5,707 nucleotides of DNA from Acidobacteriota bacterium (GCA_024640445.1 JAHEEZ010000227.1:1-5707); one strand, 5' to 3'; numbered from the stretch's first letter, positions 1 through 5,445 are shown. A program made the numbers and translations. Notes: generated from the sequence alone by a model not told the origin.

Positions 1-1
1 G

Positions 2-55
2 AAGGCGGTCTACGCCGCGTACAAAAGGGCGGTGGATCTGGGCGAGAAGAAGTGA
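2..55 (+). CDS. C-terminal end of an unidentified protein (5' part outside window)
   Basis: Reading from base 2 gives KAVYAAYKRAVDLGEKK and then a TGA stop at 53-55. Only 17 residues are visible, with an alanine-rich helix-like stretch and a basic end, so the family cannot be named. The reading frame is supported by high-GC third positions and by the clean position of the stop, which overlaps the first GAGTC unit of the repeat array downstream. The gene converges on the - strand gene ending at 263. No U-tailed hairpin follows it, but the repeat arrays could fold into a long stem at this mRNA's 3' end. A chance open frame this short cannot be excluded. Confidence 0.5.
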   Translation, partial: KAVYAAYKRAVDLGEKK

Positions 56-89
56 GTCGGAAGAGTCTGTTGAGTCTGCTGAGTTTGGT
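54..89 (+). repeat. Left array of 9-bp GAGTC repeats
   Basis: GAGTC occurs at 54, 63 and 72, followed by GAGTT at 81, so the spacing is exactly 9 bp over four units. The variable four bases of each unit are GGAA, TGTT, TGCT and TGGT. The first unit overlaps the TGA stop of the gene ending at 55. The sequence at 63-77 (GAGTCTGTTGAGTCT) is a perfect 15-bp inverted match to 215-229 in the right array. The function is unknown. Possible roles are a transcript 3'-end structure, a protein-binding array or an expanded simple repeat. Confidence 0.85.
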
Positions 90-206
90 AATCTTCGTAT
101 TTTTCCAATATCTAGGGGGGTTTGCTGGTGTTACTGCTTTCCTCCATACTGCGCTATCCAAAGCAAGTGTTCACGCATAACTGCAAAACACAAAGAATCC
201 GTGTTT
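90..206. other. Unique core between the two GAGTC/GACTC arrays, no gene seen
   Basis: This 117-bp stretch is AT-richer than its surroundings and has no convincing coding frame. The only structure I see is a weak 6-bp inverted repeat, AAACAC at 186-191 with GTGTTT at 201-206. No T-run follows it that would make a terminator. I see no promoter I would defend. Confidence 0.5.
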
Positions 207-260
207 GACTCTTTAGACTCAACAGACTCAAAAGACTCGAAAGACTCAAAAGACTCCCCA
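207..260 (+). repeat. Right array of 9-bp GACTC repeats, inverted relative to the left array
   Basis: GACTC occurs at 207, 216, 225, 234, 243 and 252: six units with a perfect 9-bp period and a unit close to GACTCAAAA. It is the reverse complement of the 54-89 array. It ends 2 bp before the stop codon (263-265) of the - strand gene, so each array abuts the 3' end of one of the two convergent genes. Bases 215-229 pair perfectly with 63-77. Every unit contains a GANTC site. Confidence 0.9.
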
Positions 261-262
261 TC

Positions 263-664
263 TCAATTCACTCTCTTGAGGACAAACCGCCAGACCATCC
301 GGTCCCGTTTCTCCTCATGAACATACTCAGCATCCGTCACTCTCCATAAACCCATAAATTCCCATCGGTTTACAGCCAGCTTGCAAAAGAGCGGCACCTC
401 AACGCGTGAATGGACCGCTTCGATCAGCGCGGAGTTGAACGCGTCCTTTTTCTGGTTGCCGCGACGCCCGGCTCCCGTGTAAAAGATCGTGTCGGGAGAA
501 TCACCCTCAAAATCCGGATAACACGGACTGATCCTTCCAAGATCAGTGAGGAGCGACACAAGCTTCCCATTTCTTTGATATATTCCGTTGCGGGAGCGGT
601 GAACCTCGCCGATCTCAGCCCAGGTGAACACACGGCCCCGGTCGCTTTCCCGAAATTCAATCAT
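263..664 (-). CDS. Stand-alone SRA-like (PUA-fold type) protein, possible modified-DNA reader
   Basis: The protein is 133 residues if started at the ATG at 664-662. It is soluble, with no signal peptide or membrane segment. Its pattern recalls the SRA-like domain seen at the N-terminus of McrA/HNH-type modification-dependent nucleases: FTWAEIGEV near 13-21, YTGAGRRGNQ at 62-71, FNSAL at 76-80, a VPLFCK strand at 90-95, WEFMGLWRV at 101-109 and a closing WRFVLKRV strand at 125-132. In that family the YTGxGxxGxQ...N.AL...LF...GxxxV order is typical. Here the nuclease domain is absent, and none is encoded nearby. A GTG-started form from 721 would be 152 residues, but its first 19 codons cover the preceding gene's terminator hairpin, so I prefer ATG 664. 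No good ribosome binding site precedes either start. The domain call comes from pattern memory only. An unrelated small alpha/beta protein is possible. Confidence 0.6.
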   Translation of the reverse strand: MIEFRESDRGRVFTWAEIGEVHRSRNGIYQRNGKLVSLLTDLGRISPCYPDFEGDSPDTIFYTGAGRRGNQKKDAFNSALIEAVHSRVEVPLFCKLAVNRWEFMGLWRVTDAEYVHEEKRDRMVWRFVLKRVN

Positions 665-671
665 TCCAGCG

Positions 672-677
672 ATTCTA
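672..677 (-). promoter_or_regulatory. Possible -10 element for a leaderless start at 664
   Basis: On the - strand TAGAAT (five of six matches to TATAAT) lies 7 nt before the ATG at 664, so transcription could begin at or near the start codon. This would explain both the missing Shine-Dalgarno and expression right after a terminator. No recognisable -35 lies 17-19 bp upstream, where the terminator stem is, so this is weak. Confidence 0.25.
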
Positions 678-679
678 GC

Positions 680-716
680 AAAAAGAAATAGGGGGACGAC
701 ACGAATGCCGCCCCCC
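680..716 (-). terminator. Rho-independent terminator of the metalloprotease gene
   Basis: On the - strand an 11-bp stem (arms 716-706 and 701-691) closes a UUCG tetraloop and is followed by TATTTCTTTTT (690-680). In RNA the two imperfect positions are G.U wobbles on the - strand but A.C mismatches on the + strand. Stem asymmetry and T-tract therefore agree that this is a - strand terminator. It begins 31 nt past the stop of the metalloprotease gene and ends 15 nt before the ATG at 664. Confidence 0.92.
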
Positions 717-728
717 TTCACGCGAAGC

Positions 729-745
729 CTTGGCCCGCGGCCAAG
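729..745. other. Short perfect stem-loop just after the metalloprotease stop codon
   Basis: CTTGGCC and GGCCAAG form a 7-bp perfect stem around a 3-nt CGC loop, 2 bp beyond the TAG stop at 750-748. It has no T-run of its own. With the terminator at 680-716 it makes a double hairpin at the mRNA 3' end, and it may add 3'-end stability or a pause site. Confidence 0.6.
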
Positions 746-747
746 CT

Positions 748-2748
748 CTATTGCAAATACGAAGCGGGAGCCGGAACGTCGTTTGCCGTTCCGAAACTGA
801 CCGCGCTGAAGGAGCCGTCGCTGCTGTTTAATTTGAACCAGACACCGTTCCCTGGTCTGAACACCGCGATGTCCGAAATACCGTCGCCATCGAAATCTCC
901 AGGCGTCGGAACGTCGTCAAGGATACCAAAGCTTGAAGCGGAAAAAGCGCCGTTCGAACTCCGAAGGATGTACCAGCTCCCGGTGGTCGGCCTGAATACG
1001 GCGACATCCGTCTTGGAGTCTCCGTCGAAATCGCCGCGCACCGGCTTGTCGCCATTCTGCCCGAATTGAACCGCGGCGAAAGCGCCGTTGGAGCTGTTGA
1101 GGCGATACCAGGCTCCGTTCGAAGGCCTGAACAGATTTACATCCGCCTTTCCGTCGCCATCGTAATCCGCCGGAACGGGCACGTCACCGTTCAATCCGAA
1201 CTGGACCGCTGCAAATCCGCCGTCGCTGCTCCGGTTTATGAACCAGGTGCCGGTTTGAGGCCTGAAGACCGCGATGTCGGCCTTGCCGTCACCATCAAAG
1301 TCGGCGGACGCCGGCAGATCCGTTGAGAGTCCAAACTGCATAGAGCTGAATGAACCGTCGGAGCTGTGCAGAACGTACCAGGAACCGTTTCGATAAACCG
1401 CTGCATCTGCCATACCGTCGCCGTCAAAGTCGGCGGCTACCGGCCGGTCGCCGGATTGACCGAACTGAAAGATGTTGAATCCACTGTCCAGACTCTTGAA
1501 GATGTACCAGACTCCGTTGCCGGGTCTCCAGACCGAAATATCGGATTTCGAGTCGCCGTCAAAATCAAAATCGGCCGCCGAATCCGAGGCGGGCGGCGCC
1601 AGGCAGTCTCCTTGCCCAGCAACGTACGTGTTCATTTCCGTCAGGGAGAAGCTGCAGAAATGCATCGGCGTCGAGCCGCTAAGGACCGGATTCATCAGCG
1701 TGTTGCCGCATCCCTGAGGTGTGTCGGCATGATTCGCGTTGAGATTGTGGCCGAGTTCGTGCGCGGTCACCAGATACTTCCCGGGTGCCCAGGTGATCCT
1801 TCCGCTGAATCCGTATGCTGAAAGCGGACTTCTGCAGATCGTGCCCAGGAACGCCTGTCCCATGGAGAGGACGGCGGGTTTGGATGAGAACAGATGCGCT
1901 GTATCGCGCGGATGTGCCGTGACCGGAACATTCGTGTTCCAGTAAGCTTTGAAAGAATTTAGAAGACTGGACCCGTTCGTGCCGTCGAACGGATCGGCGG
2001 AAGACCACGTGTGCTGGTAGACGACCGAGATCGAGAGGTTCATCTCCAGCTGGAAGGTGCCTTCGACCATGTTCAGAATACTGAGTATTTCAGCATTCGC
2101 CTGGCTTGCGCCGCCAAGGTCGTTTACATATTCAAAATCCGCTTCGGTTGCGAGTTCGATCACTCCCGGTCCCGTCAGATCGTTCCTGCCTCCGTTGAGC
2201 GCCAACTCCTTTCCCTTGCTTAGCCGCTCTTCGAATGCGCTCTCACAAGAGAATCCACGGTCATCGAGATGGTCGCCGGGCCGGTAGACCACAAGGTCGC
2301 CCGGAGACGCTTTGTCCGAATACCTTGTCGCAGGTTCGACAAGATACCGGGTCCCTCGCGTCACGAAGTACCCTTCGGCCGAACCATTTTTCACCGTGAG
2401 CCTCACGACCGAACCATCTTCGCCTTTCACAACGCCCATGAATGTGTCTGCGGGAGTGCGGGCGATCTGCCGGAGGCCCTCAGGCCCCGTGTCTTCAGCC
2501 ATGTACCGTTTTGAACGAAGATCCCTCGGGTAAAGCGACAGATCATAAACACGTCCCCCGTCGGAGATCTTCACTCCCCCGTCAGCCCTAAGGTTATCCG
2601 CGTCAAACCGGGCCAGGTCGAAAGTTCGAAATGATCTTCCAACCTCTTTCTCGATCTCCGCCCGTTGGGCAGACACAAGTGCGGGGAGGAATAGGGCAAT
2701 CAGCAGGATCGCTGCTGCCAAGTTAAGCGCGCGTTTGGTGGTCGACAT
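748..2748 (-). CDS. Secreted zinc metalloprotease (metzincin, reprolysin-like) with six C-terminal FG-GAP/VCBS-like repeats
   Basis: The protein has 666 residues. Residues 1-27 form a signal peptide (basic start, hydrophobic 9-24, VSA cleavage site before Q28), so it is exported. Residues 28 to about 190 look like a prodomain; the lone C168 in FSCES might act as a cysteine switch, which is speculation. The catalytic domain spans about 195-385. Its zinc site HELGHNLNANH has H330, H334 and H340 as ligands and E331 as the general base. The likely Met-turn is M352 in NTLMNP. C305, C347, C365 and C382 could form disulfides. From D395 onward there are six repeats of 43-49 residues, each starting with a DFDGDGKAD-like calcium loop followed by a FRP.tG.W pattern. 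They probably form a beta-propeller-like or adhesive module. CCGGAG lies 6 nt before the ATG and supports this start. The likely role is extracellular protein degradation; the substrate is unknown. It is divergent from the Nudix gene and is closed by the terminator at 680-716. Confidence 0.9.
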   Translation of the reverse strand: MSTTKRALNLAAAILLIALFLPALVSAQRAEIEKEVGRSFRTFDLARFDADNLRADGGVKISDGGRVYDLSLYPRDLRSKRYMAEDTGPEGLRQIARTPADTFMGVVKGEDGSVVRLTVKNGSAEGYFVTRGTRYLVEPATRYSDKASPGDLVVYRPGDHLDDRGFSCESAFEERLSKGKELALNGGRNDLTGPGVIELATEADFEYVNDLGGASQANAEILSILNMVEGTFQLEMNLSISVVYQHTWSSADPFDGTNGSSLLNSFKAYWNTNVPVTAHPRDTAHLFSSKPAVLSMGQAFLGTICRSPLSAYGFSGRITWAPGKYLVTAHELGHNLNANHADTPQGCGNTLMNPVLSGSTPMHFCSFSLTEMNTYVAGQGDCLAPPASDSAADFDFDGDSKSDISVWRPGNGVWYIFKSLDSGFNIFQFGQSGDRPVAADFDGDGMADAAVYRNGSWYVLHSSDGSFSSMQFGLSTDLPASADFDGDGKADIAVFRPQTGTWFINRSSDGGFAAVQFGLNGDVPVPADYDGDGKADVNLFRPSNGAWYRLNSSNGAFAAVQFGQNGDKPVRGDFDGDSKTDVAVFRPTTGSWYILRSSNGAFSASSFGILDDVPTPGDFDGDGISDIAVFRPGNGVWFKLNSSDGSFSAVSFGTANDVPAPASYLQ
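751..1566 (-). repeat. Six tandem coding repeats of about 135 bp (FG-GAP/VCBS-like)
   Basis: Units begin at residues D395, D440, D483, D528, D573 and D618 of the metalloprotease, giving steps of 45, 43, 45, 45 and 45 residues. The last unit runs 49 residues to the C-terminus. Each carries a DxDxDGxxD-type loop, an aromatic-rich W-Y/F strand and an SS.G.F...FG strand. The second unit is two residues short where the others have FRPxxG (it has YRNG). The units are diverged in sequence, so the array is not a very recent expansion. Confidence 0.88.
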
Positions 2749-2754
2749 TGTAAA

Positions 2755-2760
2755 CTCCGG
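2755..2760 (-). promoter_or_regulatory. Ribosome binding site of the metalloprotease gene
   Basis: CCGGAG on the - strand sits 6 nt before the ATG at 2748-2746. It is one of the few clear Shine-Dalgarno sequences in this window and it fixes the start, which also opens a proper signal peptide. Confidence 0.75.
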
Positions 2761-2786
2761 AATGAAAGATATATGCTTGCCTGGGC

Positions 2787-2807
2787 CGGGAGAAGAGGAT
2801 TCTCCCG
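2787..2807. promoter_or_regulatory. Perfect 8-bp stem-loop in the metalloprotease leader
   Basis: CGGGAGAA (2787-2794) and TTCTCCCG (2800-2807) are perfect inverted copies around a 5-nt loop. The structure lies 39 bp upstream of the metalloprotease start in the divergent region. Neither strand has a T-run after it, so it is not an intrinsic terminator. It could be a 5'-UTR structure or an operator. Confidence 0.6.
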
Positions 2808-2812
2808 CTAAT

Positions 2813-2837
2813 GTTTATAAACGTTTAACACTGTTTA
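2813..2837. promoter_or_regulatory. Three GTTTA words at exact 10-bp spacing (candidate operator)
   Basis: GTTTA occurs at 2813, 2823 and 2833, so the copies fall on the same face of the helix. Two overlapping palindromes lie inside: GTTTATAAAC (2813-2822) and AAACGTTT (2819-2826). The AT-rich block is placed where promoters for the two divergent genes would be expected. No factor can be named. Confidence 0.45.
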
Positions 2838-2844
2838 TCTTCCA

Positions 2845-2856
2845 GTTCCCGGGAAC
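2845..2856. promoter_or_regulatory. 12-bp perfect palindrome GTTCCCGGGAAC
   Basis: This is a perfect twofold-symmetric site 26 bp before the Nudix start and 96 bp before the metalloprotease start. It has the form expected of a dimeric regulator's operator. The half-site order (GTTC-N4-GAAC) is reversed relative to the classic Gram-positive LexA box, so I do not call it LexA. Confidence 0.4.
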
Positions 2857-2882
2857 CTTTTGCCGGATATTGTTCACACCCG

Positions 2883-3332
2883 ATGTTTTTGGAGACCGCA
2901 AGCCGGATCTGGCGCCTATTGCCCTATAGAATGAGGCTTTCGCTGATCCGCATCACTCAGGACAAATTCACCGTTTCGGTAGTCGCCCTTGTGATAAACG
3001 AAGACCGGCAAGTGCTTGTGCTCGACCACTACGTCAGGCCCGGATCAAGCTGGGGTCTGCCAGGCGGATTCATCGATCCGAACGAGTCGCCAATTGAGGC
3101 AGTGAGACGGGAGATACGTGAAGAAACCGGGCTGGAGTTGGAATCGCCGGAACTGGTGGAAGTCCGCACGATCCGGCGGCACATCGAAATACTCTTCAGG
3201 GCGCGAGCAAGAGGTAACGCGTCCGTCAAAAGCCGGGAGATCAGGGCGCTGGGATGGTTTGGTCCGGACGAATTGCCGGCGAAGATGAGCGAGACGCAGA
3301 AGAGGCTTGTGCAAAAACTTGCGGCAGATTAG
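2883..3332 (+). CDS. Nudix hydrolase (MutT-like fold)
   Basis: The protein has 149 residues and is cytosolic. It should hydrolyse a nucleoside diphosphate linked to another moiety, using Mg2+ or Mn2+. The Nudix box is complete (GX5EX7REUXEEXGU): GGFIDPNESPIEAVRR followed by EIREETGLEL. A short helix-like N-terminus (WRLLPYRMRL) comes before the first strand FTVSVVALVI. The later strands (TIRRHIEILFRARARG) and the REIRALGWFGPDELP end match small single-domain Nudix proteins. The substrate cannot be told; the family includes house-cleaning, ADP-ribose and (d)NTP enzymes. ATG 2883 is the first possible start after an in-frame stop at 2826-2828. Neither it nor the ATG at 2931 has a visible Shine-Dalgarno, but the extra N-terminal residues look family-like. 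The gene is divergent from the metalloprotease and converges on the acyltransferase with a 10-bp gap. Confidence 0.92.
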   Translation: MFLETASRIWRLLPYRMRLSLIRITQDKFTVSVVALVINEDRQVLVLDHYVRPGSSWGLPGGFIDPNESPIEAVRREIREETGLELESPELVEVRTIRRHIEILFRARARGNASVKSREIRALGWFGPDELPAKMSETQKRLVQKLAAD

Positions 3333-3336
3333 ATTC

Positions 3337-3353
3337 GGATGGTCAACCCATCC
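3337..3353. terminator. Small hairpin across the convergent Nudix/acyltransferase ends
   Basis: GGATGG (3337-3342) and CCATCC (3348-3353) form a 6-bp perfect stem with a TCAAC loop that contains the acyltransferase stop codon. On the + strand CCTTTAG follows, a poor U-tract. With only 10 bp between the two genes this is the only candidate shared terminator, and it would be weak. Confidence 0.3.
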
Positions 3354-4737
3354 CCTTTAGCCGTTTGTGCAGGTTTCGTCTCTCCAGCAGAAGCTGGATA
3401 AACAGGTCTCTCTTTCTGAAGAAAAGCATAACCGCCCGAAACCAACCGCGTAGATCGGTCAGCGATTCCAGCGAACGCATGGCCGAATATCCGCAAATGG
3501 CGGCTACCGGCATGGCAGCGAGACCAAGCTCCACTCCCCCAAAATAACCCACAACGAAACCTGCGACTATCCACGTCAGGGGCATCAACACAAGGCCGCT
3601 TATTATCTTCACAGTCGAGACGATGTCGTCGGCCCCGTGCTTCCTAAATCGGGAGCCTAAAAACCGGGTCAGCTCATATGCCGGCAGATGAAGAACGACC
3701 CCGACGATCGTGAACGGAAGAAACAGCGCGAGGAGCATTACGTGAAGAATGAAATGCTTAAATACATACCAGTAAGGATGTTTCGAAAGCGACAGGTTCT
3801 CGGGCTCAAGACCCAGTTTCCGCAGTTTCTTCTTGTAGTCCGAGACCAGGCCGGTTATTTCGTCGCCTTCAATGGAATCATCCGCGGCGGAATCGAGTTC
3901 GCTCAGGTAATTCCTTACAAAATCGAACCGCGCGGCGAGAGGCTCCTCCAGGTCCATCGTTTCGCTGACCGACAGAAACAGATTCGCGGCCTCGTTCGCC
4001 GTGTCGATCTCCACACCTGATTCGGCATTCACCGTCACCTCCAAAAGCGCTTCTTCAATACGGTCCGTGAGTTCCCTTACCGCCTCCCTTGGCGGGCCGC
4101 CGTTCTCGTCCGGTTCCACAGGCAGGACCTCCAGCGGCTTGCCGAAGAACAGCAGAACCTCACTTCTAAATCTGGTTTTGCTTGTGTAGTACAGTCCGAC
4201 CGGTATTACCTTCAGGTCGATCCGCGCTTCGGACCCGAAACCTGAGATCGCGCCAAGCGCTATTCTGGCCGCTCCGGTCTTCATTGGAAGCAGCTTCGGG
4301 GAGTTGTGCGATATGCCTTCCGGAAAAAGTGCGATAGCGCCCCCGCGTTTCAGAAGAAAATGGGAGGCCTCAAAGGTACTCTTGTTCTGCTCGACATCGG
4401 CGTCGTCGATCCGCCTGTAGACCGGAAGCGCTTCAACAACCGCGAGGAGCCGCCTGAGCAGAGGAATCTTGAAGAGCGTGGATTTTGCGAGAAATGATGC
4501 CTTCCGCGGAAGTGCTACGAAAACGAGAGAAGGATCGATGAGGCCGTTTGGATGGTTCATCACAAAGATGACCGGGCCCTGGTATGGCACTTCGGATACG
4601 TTGATAGTCTCGATCCGGCGGAAAAAGAGGCGCAATGAAATGCTGACAACCGCGTGGATCAGCCTCCTGAATGGGCGTCCGCGGCGGTTGAAGACCATGT
4701 CCCCGAATCGAAGCTCCTTTATTTCCGGCGCGCGCAT
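3343..4737 (-). CDS. PlsC-type lysophospholipid/glycerolipid acyltransferase with C-terminal membrane region
   Basis: The protein has 464 residues from the ATG at 4737. It likely transfers an acyl chain to a glycerolipid acceptor such as lysophosphatidate at the inner membrane. The acyltransferase motifs appear in order: NHPNGLID at 61-68 (the catalytic HX4D), PVYRR at 105-109, FPEGISHN at 138-145 and VIPVGLYY at 177-184. It is about twice the length of classic PlsC (about 240 residues). The second half has an acidic linker (about 235-295), then hydrophobic segments near 326-355, 374-398 and 402-420 and a basic tail. The in-frame TTG at 4800 (485 residues) would leave a 24-bp gap to recR instead of 87 bp. 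I prefer 4737 because MRAPEIKELRFGD looks like a natural N-terminus, though no strong Shine-Dalgarno decides it. It lies in the same direction as recR and may share its transcript. The acyl donor and acceptor are not deducible. Confidence 0.88.
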   Translation of the reverse strand: MRAPEIKELRFGDMVFNRRGRPFRRLIHAVVSISLRLFFRRIETINVSEVPYQGPVIFVMNHPNGLIDPSLVFVALPRKASFLAKSTLFKIPLLRRLLAVVEALPVYRRIDDADVEQNKSTFEASHFLLKRGGAIALFPEGISHNSPKLLPMKTGAARIALGAISGFGSEARIDLKVIPVGLYYTSKTRFRSEVLLFFGKPLEVLPVEPDENGGPPREAVRELTDRIEEALLEVTVNAESGVEIDTANEAANLFLSVSETMDLEEPLAARFDFVRNYLSELDSAADDSIEGDEITGLVSDYKKKLRKLGLEPENLSLSKHPYWYVFKHFILHVMLLALFLPFTIVGVVLHLPAYELTRFLGSRFRKHGADDIVSTVKIISGLVLMPLTWIVAGFVVGYFGGVELGLAAMPVAAICGYSAMRSLESLTDLRGWFRAVMLFFRKRDLFIQLLLERRNLHKRLKGMG

Positions 4738-4824
4738 AGGTACGTATTCCCGCTGTTTGCCATCCACACGGATTTTCTGCGAATCGCGGCCAAAAGACAA
4801 ACACTTCGGTTGTTGGCGGACAGA

Positions 4825-5439
4825 TCAGATCTCGTGGCGGTTTGTGAGGGCCTTGTCCATCGTCACCTCGTCGACGAACTCGAGGTCGGAGCCGACCGGC
4901 ATGCCCATCGCGATGCGGGTGACGCGAACTCCCAGAGGTTTCACAAGGCGGGCGATGTAATTCGCCGTCGCCTCACCTTCAGTCGTTGGGTTGGTGGCGA
5001 TAATGACCTCGGTCACTTCCACACCTTCGTTGTTTTCGGGAGAGAGCCTGGAAAAGAGGTTGGAAAGCATCAGTTCGTCGGGTCCGACGCCGCGGATCGG
5101 GGACAGTGAACCGTGAAGTATGTGATACAAGCCCCTGAACGAACGGGTCTTCTCGATCGCAACCAGGTTGTAGGGTTCTTCAACGATACAGATCAGCGAT
5201 CGGTCTCGGCCCGCTCCCGAGCAATACATGCACGGATCTACATCGGTCAGATTATTGCAGACCGAGCAGAAAACGATCTTTTTCTTGACCTCGGAAAGTG
5301 CCTCGACAAACTCAGCGACACGCTCTTCCGGCTGGCGAAGGATGTGGAATGCGAGCCGCTGCGCATTCTTCTGTCCTATGCCCGGAAGGCGCTTGAATTC
5401 GTCGATCAGCTTCGCGACCGGTTCTGAGTATTCGAGCAT
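4825..5439 (-). CDS. recR: Recombination mediator RecR
   Basis: The protein has 204 residues, close to the usual length of about 200. RecR works with RecO (and RecF) to load RecA on SSB-coated single-stranded gaps, and it forms a ring-shaped clamp. Domains in order: a helix-hairpin-helix with LPGIGQKNAQRLAFHIL at 18-34; a four-cysteine zinc site C58, C61, C70, C73; a Toprim domain from about 80, with ICIVEEP at 83-89, HGSLSPIRGVGP at 109-120 and ATNPTTEGEATANYI at 148-162; and the C-terminal GMPVGSDLEFVDEVT at 179-193. All expected residues are present. The start is ATG at 5439-5437, with no Shine-Dalgarno; a repeat cluster ends 7 nt upstream. ybaB lies 143 bp upstream on the same strand, the conserved arrangement. 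The acyltransferase follows downstream. Confidence 0.98.
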   Translation of the reverse strand: MLEYSEPVAKLIDEFKRLPGIGQKNAQRLAFHILRQPEERVAEFVEALSEVKKKIVFCSVCNNLTDVDPCMYCSGAGRDRSLICIVEEPYNLVAIEKTRSFRGLYHILHGSLSPIRGVGPDELMLSNLFSRLSPENNEGVEVTEVIIATNPTTEGEATANYIARLVKPLGVRVTRIAMGMPVGSDLEFVDEVTMDKALTNRHEI

Positions 5440-5445
5440 TTATGT

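Noticed and set aside
54..260. CRISPR-like array
   Set aside because: The units are 9 bp with 4-bp variable parts, far too short for repeats and spacers, and no cas gene is present.
1366..1821. A 151-codon + strand open frame opposite the metalloprotease, with several others nearby
   Set aside because: It lies antisense to the strongly supported metalloprotease, partly opposite its DFDGDG repeats, whose codon bias keeps the opposite strand open. Its translation has no recognisable domain and no ribosome binding site.
2845..2856. LexA/SOS box upstream of the Nudix gene
   Set aside because: The Gram-positive LexA site is GAAC-N4-GTTC, whereas here the half-sites are in the opposite order. There is no other SOS context at this gene.
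4738..4800. TTG-started 21-residue extension of the acyltransferase
   Set aside because: The added residues (MSFGRDSQKIRVDGKQREYVP) do not resemble the family, and no ribosome binding site precedes the TTG. It remains possible, so it is mentioned in the gene entry.
4433..4804. A 123-codon - strand frame overlapping the start of the acyltransferase
   Set aside because: It runs in another frame of the same strand through conserved PlsC sequence (including the NHPNGLID region) and gives a Pro/Arg-rich translation typical of an out-of-frame reading.
4654..5109. A 151-codon + strand frame opposite recR
   Set aside because: It is the reverse strand of recR and the acyltransferase start, with no independent support.
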